Below, piece after piece: positions 34,446 to 42,719 of a DNA stretch of 64,000 nucleotides. The notes beneath the pieces were generated by a model, which was not told the DNA's origin, searched no databases, and was given only the letters and a program-made list of their open reading frames with translations. The stretch is from Sulfurospirillum sp. UBA4058. Lineage in GTDB: Bacteria; Campylobacterota; Campylobacteria; Campylobacterales; Sulfurospirillaceae. The stretch covers positions 15,718 to 79,717 of the forward strand of contig DFZK01000002.1 of the NCBI GenBank assembly GCA_002382085.1, read 5' to 3'. A program made the position numbers and the translations under genes. How positions within the stretch are numbered: position 1 is the first letter of the stretch; every line of letters begins with the position of its first letter.

Positions 34446-35481
34446 AAAAGAGGCGTTTTTAAAAACGTTCGGTATTTTTTTCCTCTCTTTGGCTCTCTTT
34501 AGCGGCATCGTTTCGTATTTTTATTACAAAGAGCAAAAGCATATATTAGGAGAATTTATTTTTTCGCAAATGCGAGAATTCACCTATAGCTTTCAAGGTT
34601 CTCCCTTTGAACTCGACGTCGTTCCTTACGACGCAACGGTCGATCAGCTCAATTTGATCCCTTGCACGGAAGGAATGTGCGGTTATTTCACGATCCCCCG
34701 TAGTAAACAATCGATGTTTAAAGTGATGATGCCTTACCGGCAATACGCCGAACACGAAAAAGGAATCGTGTATAAAGTGTTGTCGTTGTACGTATTCGTT
34801 TTGGCGGCGATTTTTGTTTTTGCGCTTTTTTACTCTTTTTATGCACTCTATCCTCTTAAAAAAGCACTTGATTTACTGGAAGGTTTTCTCAAAGACGTCA
34901 TTCACGATCTCAATACGCCCATTACTTCGATTTTGCTTAATACCAAAGCTTTAGCCAAACGTCATAGCGACGAGGCACTAGAACGTATCGAATTGGCGGC
35001 ATCGACGATCGCATCGCTGTACCGTAATTTAGAATCGCTTCAAAAAGGTTTTATTGCCCAAAAAAATGAAATCGATTTGGAAAAACTTTTGCTAACGCGC
35101 GCCAAACCGTATCAAAAACTCTATCCGCACTTAACCTTTGCCTTTAAAACCCAGCCCTATACGCTCATTAGCGACGAAGACGCGGTAGCGCGTATTTTCG
35201 ATAACCTGATCTCCAATGCATGTAAATACAACCGAAAAAACGGCTCGGTTGAGCTGTGCAATCATGCAAATACCGTCACTATTTGCGATACGGGCATCGG
35301 CATTCGCGATACGAAACGCGTTTTTGAACGTTATTATACGGAGCAGAGCAAAGGACTCGGGCTTGGACTTCATATCGTACACTCCTTATGTCGACTTCTC
35401 AAAATCGACGTTCAACTCCAAAGTACGCCGCAAAAAGGCACGTGCGTCCGCTTGACGTTTGCCTTGAAAGAGTCTTTGTGA
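34432..35481 (+). CDS. Sensor histidine kinase
   Basis: A 349-residue membrane kinase with two membrane segments (about 12-28 and 117-137) and a short periplasmic loop that has a Cys pair (LIPCTEGMCGYF). The H-box lies in FLKDVIHDLNTPITSILLN. The catalytic domain shows DNLISNACKYNRKNGS (N box), CDTGIGI and GLGLGLHIVHSLCRLL. The periplasmic C-x5-C could bind metal or respond to redox. It overlaps the regulator gene by 14 bp and the next small secreted gene by four bases. Confidence 0.85.
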   Translation: MKKYEKEAFLKTFGIFFLSLALFSGIVSYFYYKEQKHILGEFIFSQMREFTYSFQGSPFELDVVPYDATVDQLNLIPCTEGMCGYFTIPRSKQSMFKVMMPYRQYAEHEKGIVYKVLSLYVFVLAAIFVFALFYSFYALYPLKKALDLLEGFLKDVIHDLNTPITSILLNTKALAKRHSDEALERIELAASTIASLYRNLESLQKGFIAQKNEIDLEKLLLTRAKPYQKLYPHLTFAFKTQPYTLISDEDAVARIFDNLISNACKYNRKNGSVELCNHANTVTICDTGIGIRDTKRVFERYYTEQSKGLGLGLHIVHSLCRLLKIDVQLQSTPQKGTCVRLTFALKESL

Positions 35482-35840
35482 AACGCTTATTCTTAGGGCT
35501 AAGCTTTGCCGCTTGCCTTTATGCCGAGGACATCATCGATCAAGAGATTCAAAATAGTTCTACGATAGACGAATTAACGACAAAAATGAACAATGCCCCT
35601 AGACAATACCGTCATCGCTACATTCAAGCGATCAAAGAGCGCAGTGCCGACGAAAATCAAGCAAAACGTGCTTTAGCGATGCAATCTTTGCAAGAGCAGC
35701 ATGTCAATAGGCTAACGGGAAAAAACGAATCGACAAGCACCGTTTCGAGTAACGGAACTACGAGTGGCGGTGGAAATACAGGAAGCGGAAGCGGTAATGG
35801 AAGCGGAGGTCACGGCGGAGGACATGGAGGCGGAAAGTAA
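35478..35840 (+). CDS. Small secreted protein with Gly/His-rich tail
   Basis: A 120-residue protein beginning with GTG inside the kinase stop (GTGA overlap), so it is translated with the kinase. A signal peptide (KRLFLGLSFAACLYA) is followed by a charged helical part (about 20-80) and a Gly-rich tail that ends GGHGGGHGGGK. The helical part resembles periplasmic helper proteins in length and charge. The His-Gly tail may bind metal. It has the same plan as the divergent Gly-rich protein on the other side of the two-component genes, which suggests that both belong to one response. The function is unknown. Confidence 0.65.
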   Translation: MKRLFLGLSFAACLYAEDIIDQEIQNSSTIDELTTKMNNAPRQYRHRYIQAIKERSADENQAKRALAMQSLQEQHVNRLTGKNESTSTVSSNGTTSGGGNTGSGSGNGSGGHGGGHGGGK

Positions 35841-35862
35841 GTTGAGAGCCGAAGCTCTCAAC
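35841..35862. terminator. Bidirectional hairpin between secreted-protein gene and nifK
   Basis: GTTGAGAGC pairs perfectly with GCTCTCAAC around a CGAA loop (9-bp stem). It starts one base after the plus-strand stop and lies four bases before the end of nifK on the other strand. Confidence 0.65.
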
Positions 35863-35865
35863 GTT

Positions 35866-37410
35866 TTAGCGGACGCAGTCGAAGAAATAATCGGTTTGAG
35901 CGATATCTTTCGTCTCTTCGTCCAAATGGTCTAACACGGCGTTGGTAATCCATGTTAAAAGATTTAAACATCCCTCATAGCCGCTGATAGAGTAGCGGTG
36001 AAGATGGTGTCTATCAAAAATCGGGAAGCCGATACGAATCAAAGGAATCTTCGTATCGCGGTAAAGCTCTTTGCCGTAAACGTTACCGATCATAAAATCA
36101 ACCGGCTCGGTAAACAACAAGCTTCTAAGTGCCCACAAGTCTTTTCCCATCCAAATGTGACAATCCTCTTTAAACGTGCATTTATCAAGGATGGCTTGCA
36201 TCTCTTTTTCCCAGCCCTTACGCGGAGCGTTGTGGCAAAGAACATGTACGGGAACGGCTCCCATCTCGACTAAAAACGAAACGACGCCTAACAAGAAATC
36301 GGGATCGCCCCAGATCGCAAACTTTTTACCGTGCATATACGGATAGGAATCTTGCATCGCATCGACCAATTGGGCACGAAGTTTCGCAAGTTCCGCCGGA
36401 ACGGGTTTACCCGTGAGTTCGCTGAGTTTCATCACAAACGCGTCGGTTCCGTTAAGACCGATCGGGTTACACGTCACGTACTCTTGTTTCCATTCGTTTT
36501 TAATAAACTTGCCCGTTGTCGGCGTCGTATACTTTTGCAAGCTAATCGTCGCTTTGGCACCTTTGGCACTTTTCGCTACTTCGATCGGCGTACCGCCGGC
36601 ATAAAGCTTGTACTCGCCCGCACCGGTGTTCCATTGCTCTTCGTGATCACCTAGCATGACGATCTTATCGCTGAACATGGAAGCGATTTTTTTCACTTCT
36701 TTAAGGCTACCTAAGTAAGTCTCAAAACCGGGAATGATGTTGATGCGCTCTTCGTCTTTTGCAACCTCTTCCTCTGGTGTCAAGGTTTTGAGGATCGCTT
36801 CCATCATGTTGTCATATCCTGTGATATGGCTACCTTTGAAAGAAGGCGTATGTGCCGCCGGAATATACGTTGAATCTAGTTCACCCTCAGCCTCACCGCG
36901 AGCACCTTTCACAAACGCGTCCAAGTCATCACCGATAACTTCTGCCATACATGTCGTCGAAACCGCGATCATTTCAGGTTTGTAAAGTGCTTTACAGTTA
37001 CGTAAACCCTCTTTCATATTTGCCAAACCGCCGAAAACCGCCGCACTTTCGCTCATAGAGTCGGAAACGCACGGAGTCGGTTCTTTAAAGTGACGCGTAA
37101 AATAACTTCTAAAGTAAGCGACGCATCCGTGACTACCGTGAACGTAGGGCATCGTGTTCTCAAAACCGAGGGCTGCCATCACCGCACCCAAAGGTTGGCA
37201 TGCTTTAGCCGGATTGATCGTGATGTGCTCACGTGCCAAGTTTTTTTCACGGTATTCCCATGACGTCATCCATTTTGCGACGTCTTTCACTTTTTCGGGA
37301 TTGGTAGCACCTGCGTGACCTTCAAATTGCTTTTTATTTTTAAAAACCTCTTGGTATTCGGGTTTTAGAAAAAGTTTTTGTCCGTTGACAATGTTTTCTA
37401 CGTCTTGCAT
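35866..37410 (-). CDS. nifK: Mo-nitrogenase MoFe protein beta subunit
   Basis: A 514-residue beta subunit of dinitrogenase. The three P-cluster cysteines are Cys71 (AKACQPLGA), Cys96 (HGSHGCVAYF) and Cys154 (STTCMAEVIGDDL). DSTYIPAAHTPSFKGSHITGYDNM and RIGFPIFDRHH are typical. It is the last gene of the nifH-orf-nifD-nifK operon and follows nifD by 10 bp with a GGAGGGC site. The length matches the usual 510-525 residues. No nifT, nifE or nifN follows it; the strand switches after nifK. Confidence 0.95.
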   Translation of the reverse strand: MQDVENIVNGQKLFLKPEYQEVFKNKKQFEGHAGATNPEKVKDVAKWMTSWEYREKNLAREHITINPAKACQPLGAVMAALGFENTMPYVHGSHGCVAYFRSYFTRHFKEPTPCVSDSMSESAAVFGGLANMKEGLRNCKALYKPEMIAVSTTCMAEVIGDDLDAFVKGARGEAEGELDSTYIPAAHTPSFKGSHITGYDNMMEAILKTLTPEEEVAKDEERINIIPGFETYLGSLKEVKKIASMFSDKIVMLGDHEEQWNTGAGEYKLYAGGTPIEVAKSAKGAKATISLQKYTTPTTGKFIKNEWKQEYVTCNPIGLNGTDAFVMKLSELTGKPVPAELAKLRAQLVDAMQDSYPYMHGKKFAIWGDPDFLLGVVSFLVEMGAVPVHVLCHNAPRKGWEKEMQAILDKCTFKEDCHIWMGKDLWALRSLLFTEPVDFMIGNVYGKELYRDTKIPLIRIGFPIFDRHHLHRYSISGYEGCLNLLTWITNAVLDHLDEETKDIAQTDYFFDCVR

Positions 37411-37420
37411 GATGCCCTCC

Positions 37421-38875
37421 TTACTTTGATTCCCATGGAGCTTTGGTGTATCCCCATACCGGAGAATTCATAGCCAAGTCCATGTCTTTTGCGAAAATCG
37501 CGAATGCGTCGTATCCGTGGTACGGACCGCTGTAGTCCCAAGAGTGCATTTGTCTAAACGGTAAACCCATTTTTTGGAAGACGTATTTTTCTTTAACGCC
37601 GCTGGCAACGAGATCCGGTTTAAGTTTTTTAACAAACGCCTCAAGTTCGTATTCGTTGACGTCATCGTAAATAAGGGTTGAACCCGCAAGCTCGTCTTTC
37701 GTACGTTTATAATCGTCGCCGTGCGCAAATTCGTAACCCGTACCGATGACTTGCATACCGAGGTCTTCATACGCACCGATAACGTGGCGAGGTCTAAGTC
37801 CGCCCACGTAAAGCATCACTTTTTTACCCTCTAATTTCGGGCGGTATTTGGCGATAACCGCATCGGTCATTGCCGTATATTTGGCGATAACCGCTTCTGT
37901 CTTGGCTTGGATCGTTTCATCGAAGAAAGCCGCAATTTTGCGCAAACTCTCCGTCGTTTTGGAAGGGCCGAAGAAGTTATACTCCATCCAAGGCACGCCG
38001 AACTCTTGCTCCATATGGCGTACGACGTAGTTCATACTTCGGTAGCAGTGGAGCAAATTGATTTTCGCTTTAGGCGCGGTCGTCATCTCTTTATAGGTTG
38101 CATCGCCGCTCCATTGAGCAATGACGCGAAGACCGATCTCTTCAAGTAAAATACGTGAACTCCATGCATCGCCGCCGATATTATAGTCACCGACGATCGC
38201 AACGTCGTAAGGCGTGCTTTCAAAATCTTTTCGATACGAACCGTCCGGTAATACCTCATCGCGAATCATATCGTTAGCAATATGGTGTCCCAAACTCTGA
38301 CTTACGCCGCGGAAACCTTCGCATGAAACCGCAACGGTCGGTTTCCCCGTCTCTTTTTTATACGCTTTTGCTACCGCTTGAATATCGTCGCCGATCAAAC
38401 CGATAGGACATTCACTCTGAATCGAAATACCGTTATTCAAAGGGAAAAGCTCGTCGATTTCGGCTAGTGCGGCTTTAAGTTTTTTATCGCCGCCGAAAAC
38501 GATGTCTTTTTCTTGGTAATCGGTCGAAAAGTTCATCGTAACATAGGTATCGACACCCGTCGTTCCGATATAATAGTTTCGTCTACCCGCACGAGAGTAT
38601 TGACCGCAACCGATAGGACCGTGGCTGATATGAACCATATCTTTGATCGGTCCCCAAACGACGCCTTTACTTCCCGCGTACGCACAGCCGCGCTGAGACA
38701 TGACGCCCGGAATCGTTTGTTTGTTGCTTTTGGTACTATCGCATGCACCTTTAACACCATCGGGCGCATCAACGCCCAAGTGTTTGGCTCTACTTTTTTT
38801 GGCTTTATCCGGATAGGCTTCAAGCACTTCCGCGATTACGGCTTGTTGCTGGCTTAGCAATGTTTCTGTCGTCAT
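37421..38875 (-). CDS. nifD: Mo-nitrogenase MoFe protein alpha subunit
   Basis: A 484-residue alpha subunit that binds the FeMo cofactor. P-cluster ligands are Cys64 (SQRGCAYAG), Cys90 (HGPIGCGQYS) and Cys156 (SECPIGLIGDD). Cofactor ligands are Cys277 (NLLHCYRSMNY) and His444 (RQMHSWDYSGPYHG). The arginine segment VGGLRPRHVIGA is present. The length and motifs fit molybdenum nitrogenase, not the vanadium or iron-only types. It lies 36 bp after the 119-residue gene and 10 bp before nifK. Confidence 0.95.
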   Translation of the reverse strand: MTTETLLSQQQAVIAEVLEAYPDKAKKSRAKHLGVDAPDGVKGACDSTKSNKQTIPGVMSQRGCAYAGSKGVVWGPIKDMVHISHGPIGCGQYSRAGRRNYYIGTTGVDTYVTMNFSTDYQEKDIVFGGDKKLKAALAEIDELFPLNNGISIQSECPIGLIGDDIQAVAKAYKKETGKPTVAVSCEGFRGVSQSLGHHIANDMIRDEVLPDGSYRKDFESTPYDVAIVGDYNIGGDAWSSRILLEEIGLRVIAQWSGDATYKEMTTAPKAKINLLHCYRSMNYVVRHMEQEFGVPWMEYNFFGPSKTTESLRKIAAFFDETIQAKTEAVIAKYTAMTDAVIAKYRPKLEGKKVMLYVGGLRPRHVIGAYEDLGMQVIGTGYEFAHGDDYKRTKDELAGSTLIYDDVNEYELEAFVKKLKPDLVASGVKEKYVFQKMGLPFRQMHSWDYSGPYHGYDAFAIFAKDMDLAMNSPVWGYTKAPWESK

Positions 38876-38911
38876 GGCTCTTTCCTTTAACTGATTTGAG
38901 AGCTATCGCGA

Positions 38912-39271
38912 TTAAGCGACTTTAACTCTATAAAGAAGCATATCATCGAGTTTTTTGCAAACAGCCGCCGTTTTTTCGCCGTCAACCGCTTTTGAAACTT
39001 CACTCATTTGATATTTGTTGGTGTAATAAATCATTTTATATTCACCCTCGATGTCAGACTTTTTATAATAGTCTGCAAGTGCCGTAAAAAGGAAAGAACC
39101 TTTTTCTACTTTAAGGTCTTCTTGTTTGACACCGTCACGGTTTTCACTGATAAGGACTGCATAACTGACATCGGAAAGATCACCCGCTTCGGCGGTAACT
39201 CTTTCAACAACTTGCTCATGACTAATTTTATTTCCCAAAGATGCTGGAAAGTGGTATCCACAAATAAACAT
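38912..39271 (-). CDS. Unknown 119-residue protein between nifH and nifD
   Basis: A small acidic soluble protein (start MFICGYHFPASLGNK, end DDMLLYRVKVA). It lacks the PII signatures, so it is not NifI1 or NifI2, the proteins that occupy this place in archaea. It has two cysteines only (Cys4 and one near residue 105). It has an AAGGAG site and lies 25 bp after nifH and 36 bp before nifD, so it is certainly co-transcribed with the nitrogenase genes and presumably regulated by NifA. I do not recognise the family. A nitrogenase-associated assembly or protection role is inferred from position only. Confidence 0.65.
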   Translation of the reverse strand: MFICGYHFPASLGNKISHEQVVERVTAEAGDLSDVSYAVLISENRDGVKQEDLKVEKGSFLFTALADYYKKSDIEGEYKMIYYTNKYQMSEVSKAVDGEKTAAVCKKLDDMLLYRVKVA

Positions 39272-39296
39272 AATGTACTCCTTATACTTCGTGTAA

Positions 39297-40208
39297 TTAA
39301 GCGGTTGCTTTTTTGCCGATAGCGTCTGCTTCGACTTCTTCTTCCAAACCGAATTCCATCAAGAGGGCTTCAAGATCGTCCATCTCAAGCGGTTTAGGGA
39401 TGACTTTAAGATCGTTGGCGATAATTTTACGAGCCAATTCTCTGTACTCGAACGCTTGGTCGGATTTGTCGGCAAACTCAACGACCGTCATACGGCGAAG
39501 CTCTGCACGTTGTACGTGGTTACTTCGAGGGACAAAGTGAATCATTTGCGTTCCGATTTGCTCTGCCAAGTGTTTGGCTAGGTCATACTCACGGTCCGTC
39601 ATACGAGCGTTACAAATAAGTCCCGCAAGTCTTACGCCGCCGGTGTTGGCATATTTTAAAATACCTTTAGAGATGTTGTTCGCCGCATACATCGCCATCA
39701 TTTCACCTGACATAACGATGTAGATTTCTTGTGCTTTACCTTCACGAATCGGCATCGCAAATCCGCCGCAAACAACGTCGCCGAGTACGTCGTAAGAGAC
39801 GAAATCGAGTTCTTCGTCGTAAGCACCCTCTTCTTCCAAAAAGTTAATAGCCGTGATAACACCGCGACCTGCACAACCGACTCCCGGCTCTGGACCGCCA
39901 GATTCCGTACACATAATATAGCCTTCCGTAATCGTCGTATCATCGGGGTGAAATTCTGCCGCACCCGGTTTACATACGTCTTCGAGCTCCAAATCCTCAA
40001 CCGTGCCGACCTCTGATGCTAATTGCATAATCGTACATTGTGCTTTTTCATGCAAGATAAGACGTGTTGAATCCGCTTTAGGATCACATCCGACGATAAG
40101 AATTTTTTTACCGAAGTAGTGTGCCATTGCGGCAAGTGTATTTTGTGAAGTGGTAGATTTACCGATACCACCTTTGCCGTAGAAGGCAATTTGACGAAGC
40201 TCTGACAT
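39297..40208 (-). CDS. nifH: Nitrogenase iron protein (dinitrogenase reductase)
   Basis: A 303-residue homodimeric ATPase that passes electrons to the MoFe protein. The P-loop is GKGGIGKST (11-19). The [4Fe-4S] ligands are Cys112 (GVGCAGRG) and Cys147 (VVCGGFAMPIR). Arg115, the site of ADP-ribosylation by DraT in other bacteria, is present. A segment around residues 78-100 (CKPGAAEFHPDDTTITEGYI) is longer than in Azotobacter NifH. The start at 40208 is chosen from AAGGAG eight bases upstream; the frame stays open further but that part encodes no NifH sequence. It is first in the operon. Confidence 0.97.
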   Translation of the reverse strand: MSELRQIAFYGKGGIGKSTTSQNTLAAMAHYFGKKILIVGCDPKADSTRLILHEKAQCTIMQLASEVGTVEDLELEDVCKPGAAEFHPDDTTITEGYIMCTESGGPEPGVGCAGRGVITAINFLEEEGAYDEELDFVSYDVLGDVVCGGFAMPIREGKAQEIYIVMSGEMMAMYAANNISKGILKYANTGGVRLAGLICNARMTDREYDLAKHLAEQIGTQMIHFVPRSNHVQRAELRRMTVVEFADKSDQAFEYRELARKIIANDLKVIPKPLEMDDLEALLMEFGLEEEVEADAIGKKATA

Positions 40209-40248
40209 TGTGTTCTCCTTGTGTGAGTTTTTGTTCGAACGAGATATT

Positions 40249-40262
40249 GCATAGAGTGTTCC
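40249..40262 (-). promoter_or_regulatory. Sigma-54 promoter of nifH
   Basis: On the minus strand CGGAACACTCTATGCAA has GG and GC separated by exactly ten bases, with a TGCAA -12 region. The GC lies 41 bp before the nifH ATG, giving a short leader. Between here and the divergent porin gene I found no TGT-N10-ACA NifA binding site. Confidence 0.65.
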
Positions 40263-40570
40263 GTAGAAAAAAAAACGCGTAAAAAATTTGACGCAGATCG
40301 TAAAAAAAGTCAAAGAGAGGAGATCGTTTTCCGACATGTCATCGTGACGTACCTTATATTAATGAGCTTAAAAAATCGTTTTAAAATCCCTTTAGCACTT
40401 TAAACTACCGTACGTTTTTGATATGCATTCATTTCAAAAAACGATGCTCGTATCAAGCGTATCTGCCTTACATGTAAAGAGTAGATCGGGAAAGAGTGTT
40501 CTACATTTTTTCATCATTTTTTTTCTGTATATTACCTTCGTCATTCATTTTACTTTAAGGAGTGTGTTTT

Positions 40571-41872
40571 ATGAAAAGTGCCAAATACAGTTTGGTTGCC
40601 CTCATGGCTATGGGATTAGTCTCTTCTCTTTGTGCCGCCGATACGCTTGCCGATGCGTTTAAAAACGGCAAAGCAGGCGGAGAGCTTCGTGCATGGTATT
40701 TCGACAGGGATAACGGCACGACGTCGCATCAAGATATTTTCAATACCGCCGTCGTTTTGAACTACGTCACGGACACGTTCTACGGATTCCGCCTTGGAGC
40801 AACGATGCAATCCAATTACGCTCCTTACGCCGATCATGACGCTAAAGAGCTTTTCAAAGGCGACATGTACGGATCGGGTGCGATGTTATCGGAAGCCTAT
40901 ATCGGCTATACGTTGGGAAAAACCGACCTTAAAATCGGTCGCCAATTCATCTCTACGCCGTTGGTAAGCGGCAGCGGCTCACGTATCGTCAAAGAAGCTT
41001 TCCAAGGTGCCGTCTTGACCAATACGGATCTTCCTTCAACCACGTTGATTGCCGCTTACGTCAATAAATTTCAAGGCAGAACCGGCACGCTAGCAGACGC
41101 TAACGACGTCGGAGACATCGGCGACTTTACCAAAACCTATGCCCTTTCCGTCGGTAAAGGCGGAAGCGTGAGCAAAGCGTTTATCGACGATGCTTACAGT
41201 GCCGGAGTGATTAACAAATCGATTACGGGACTGACGTTGAGTGCTCAATACGCATTGGCGAACGACGTTGCGCATTTAGGCGACGTAAGCCTTTACCATG
41301 CCGAGGCGAACTACGTTCTTCCGCTTAACGGTTTTAAATTAGGATTTGATGCAATGTATCGTACGTCTCGTACCGACTCCGCGCTTGATAACCTCAACTT
41401 AGAAGGTAGCTATTTCGGCGGGCGTGTTAGCATCATCGACCTTGCGGGGTTCGGTATCAGCGTTGCCGCGGCAACTTCGGATAAAAGCGACGACTTAATT
41501 GCGGGTGTCGGCAACGGTGCGGATAGTACCTATACCGGAAGTATCTTGACTTCGGCGCATACGTACGCTCGCGATACGGATTCGTATATGGGTAAAATCT
41601 CTTACGATTTTAGTAAAATCGGCGTTACGGGGTTAAGTGCGTTTGTCTTGTATGCGGATAACGACCAAGGTTATACGCAAGGTGTCGCGCAAACCAGCGG
41701 CGATTGGAAAAATACCGCATGCGACCTTACCTACGCGTTTGAAGGCGCATTAAAAGGCTTTAGCCTCTCTTTACAATATGAAAAAGAGGACAATGACAAA
41801 CGTAACGCCGCAGGCGTCAATACCAACGTCACGTCTGAAGAGTATCGTTTTAGAGCCAATTATAAATTCTAA
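40571..41872 (+). CDS. Outer-membrane porin, Campylobacterota OprD-like
   Basis: A 433-residue beta-barrel protein. The signal peptide (MKSAKYSLVALMAMGLVSSLCAA) precedes DTLADAFKNGKAGGELRAWYFDRD, a start typical of the OprD-type porins of Campylobacter and Sulfurospirillum. TDLKIGRQFISTPLVSGSGSRIV and a C-terminal YRFRANYKF, with terminal Phe, fit an outer-membrane protein. Alternating barrel strands run throughout. The start at 40571 has AAGGAG ten bases before it; an upstream ATG in frame gives no signal peptide. It is a single gene with its own terminator and is divergent from nifH. The intergenic 362 bp hold both promoters and one TTACATGTAA copy (40468). Confidence 0.85.
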   Translation: MKSAKYSLVALMAMGLVSSLCAADTLADAFKNGKAGGELRAWYFDRDNGTTSHQDIFNTAVVLNYVTDTFYGFRLGATMQSNYAPYADHDAKELFKGDMYGSGAMLSEAYIGYTLGKTDLKIGRQFISTPLVSGSGSRIVKEAFQGAVLTNTDLPSTTLIAAYVNKFQGRTGTLADANDVGDIGDFTKTYALSVGKGGSVSKAFIDDAYSAGVINKSITGLTLSAQYALANDVAHLGDVSLYHAEANYVLPLNGFKLGFDAMYRTSRTDSALDNLNLEGSYFGGRVSIIDLAGFGISVAAATSDKSDDLIAGVGNGADSTYTGSILTSAHTYARDTDSYMGKISYDFSKIGVTGLSAFVLYADNDQGYTQGVAQTSGDWKNTACDLTYAFEGALKGFSLSLQYEKEDNDKRNAAGVNTNVTSEEYRFRANYKF

Positions 41873-41880
41873 CGCTTTGA

Positions 41881-41912
41881 AGGAGAGCGGCTTCATGCCC
41901 TCTCCTCTTTTT
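41881..41912 (+). terminator. Terminator of the porin gene
   Basis: AGGAGAG pairs with CTCTCCT across a 12-base loop and is followed by CTTTTT. It lies nine bases after the porin stop. Confidence 0.75.
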
Positions 41913-41947
41913 CAGGTGCGTTACCGAAACTCCGTATAATATGCTTT

Positions 41948-41969
41948 CGCCATTTTTTCGCCATTTTTT
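41948..41969 (+). promoter_or_regulatory. Candidate Tor-type operator, site 1
   Basis: Two identical 11-base direct repeats, CGCCATTTTTT, lie back to back, about 75 bp before the response regulator ATG. The same pair, with one base different, occurs before the cytochrome-TorA operon at 46020-46041. An exact 11-bp period is typical of OmpR/PhoB-type binding sites. A TATAAT-like -10 (42014-42019) lies downstream. Confidence 0.6.
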
Positions 41970-42044
41970 TTTGTCATATTGGAAATGTTAGAACGCTTAT
42001 ACGTTCAATGGTATATAATCTCATTGTTAGAGTAAAGGTTTTTC

Positions 42045-42719
42045 ATGACGCCCAATCCGCTAAAACATTTAAATATTTTATTTGTCGAAGACGAAGAAAA
42101 CATACGTAAACATATCGTTAACGCTTTAGGCTATATCGTTCATGAGATCAAAGAAGCTTCCAACGGGAAAGAGGCGTTGGAAATACTCAAAACGTTTTCT
42201 CCCGATATTATTATGACCGATCTTGAAATGCCGATTATGAACGGCGTGGAGTTGATTACGACGATTCGTCAAAAAGAGATGGCTACGTGTATCGTTGTTT
42301 TAACGGCATACACGAGCCAAGAATACCTGTTACCTTTGATTAACATGCACATCGAACATTACGTGATTAAACCCATTCGCTTTGAAAAAATGCTCTCTAT
42401 TTTGCAACAATGCTGTGCAAAACTAGGCAAAAGCAACGACCGTCACGATTTGCCTCAAGGATACGGTTACGATTGGAATCAGAAACTTTTGACTTACGAA
42501 AATAAAAGTATCACGCTTACCAAGAAAGAGATTTTATTTTTAGAGCTTTTATTTCACAACCAACACCGTATCGTCACCTACGAAGAGTTTCAAACCTACG
42601 TTTGGGGCGATGCGGTGATGACCGACGATGCTATTCGTTCACTGGTGAGAAACCTACGCAATAAGCTTCCCAAAGACATTATCGTCAATCTTTCGGGGAT
42701 CGGATACAAACTTGAATAG
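42045..42719 (+). CDS. OmpR-family response regulator linked to TorA system
   Basis: A 224-residue regulator. The receiver shows FVEDEENIR, the phospho-acceptor Asp in DIIMTDLEMPIMNG, VLTAYTSQE and the lysine VIKPIRFEK. The winged helix carries LTKKEILFLELLFHNQHRIVTYEEF and ends NLSGIGYKLE. It is the first of a regulator-binding protein-kinase triad that precedes the cytochrome-TorA operon, a layout that parallels TorR-TorT-TorS though the sequence is not closely the same. It overlaps the binding-protein gene by eight bases. The upstream 11-bp repeats indicate autoregulation. Confidence 0.85.
   Translation: MTPNPLKHLNILFVEDEENIRKHIVNALGYIVHEIKEASNGKEALEILKTFSPDIIMTDLEMPIMNGVELITTIRQKEMATCIVVLTAYTSQEYLLPLINMHIEHYVIKPIRFEKMLSILQQCCAKLGKSNDRHDLPQGYGYDWNQKLLTYENKSITLTKKEILFLELLFHNQHRIVTYEEFQTYVWGDAVMTDDAIRSLVRNLRNKLPKDIIVNLSGIGYKLE

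Noticed and set aside
35866..40208. Vanadium or iron-only nitrogenase
   Set aside because: No VnfG/AnfG delta subunit lies between D and K, and the NifD and NifK lengths and motifs fit the molybdenum type.
40209..40337. Upstream extension of the nifH frame by 43 codons
   Set aside because: The extension is rich in Phe and basic residues without NifH similarity, overlaps the -24/-12 promoter, and a strong AAGGAG site supports the start at 40208.
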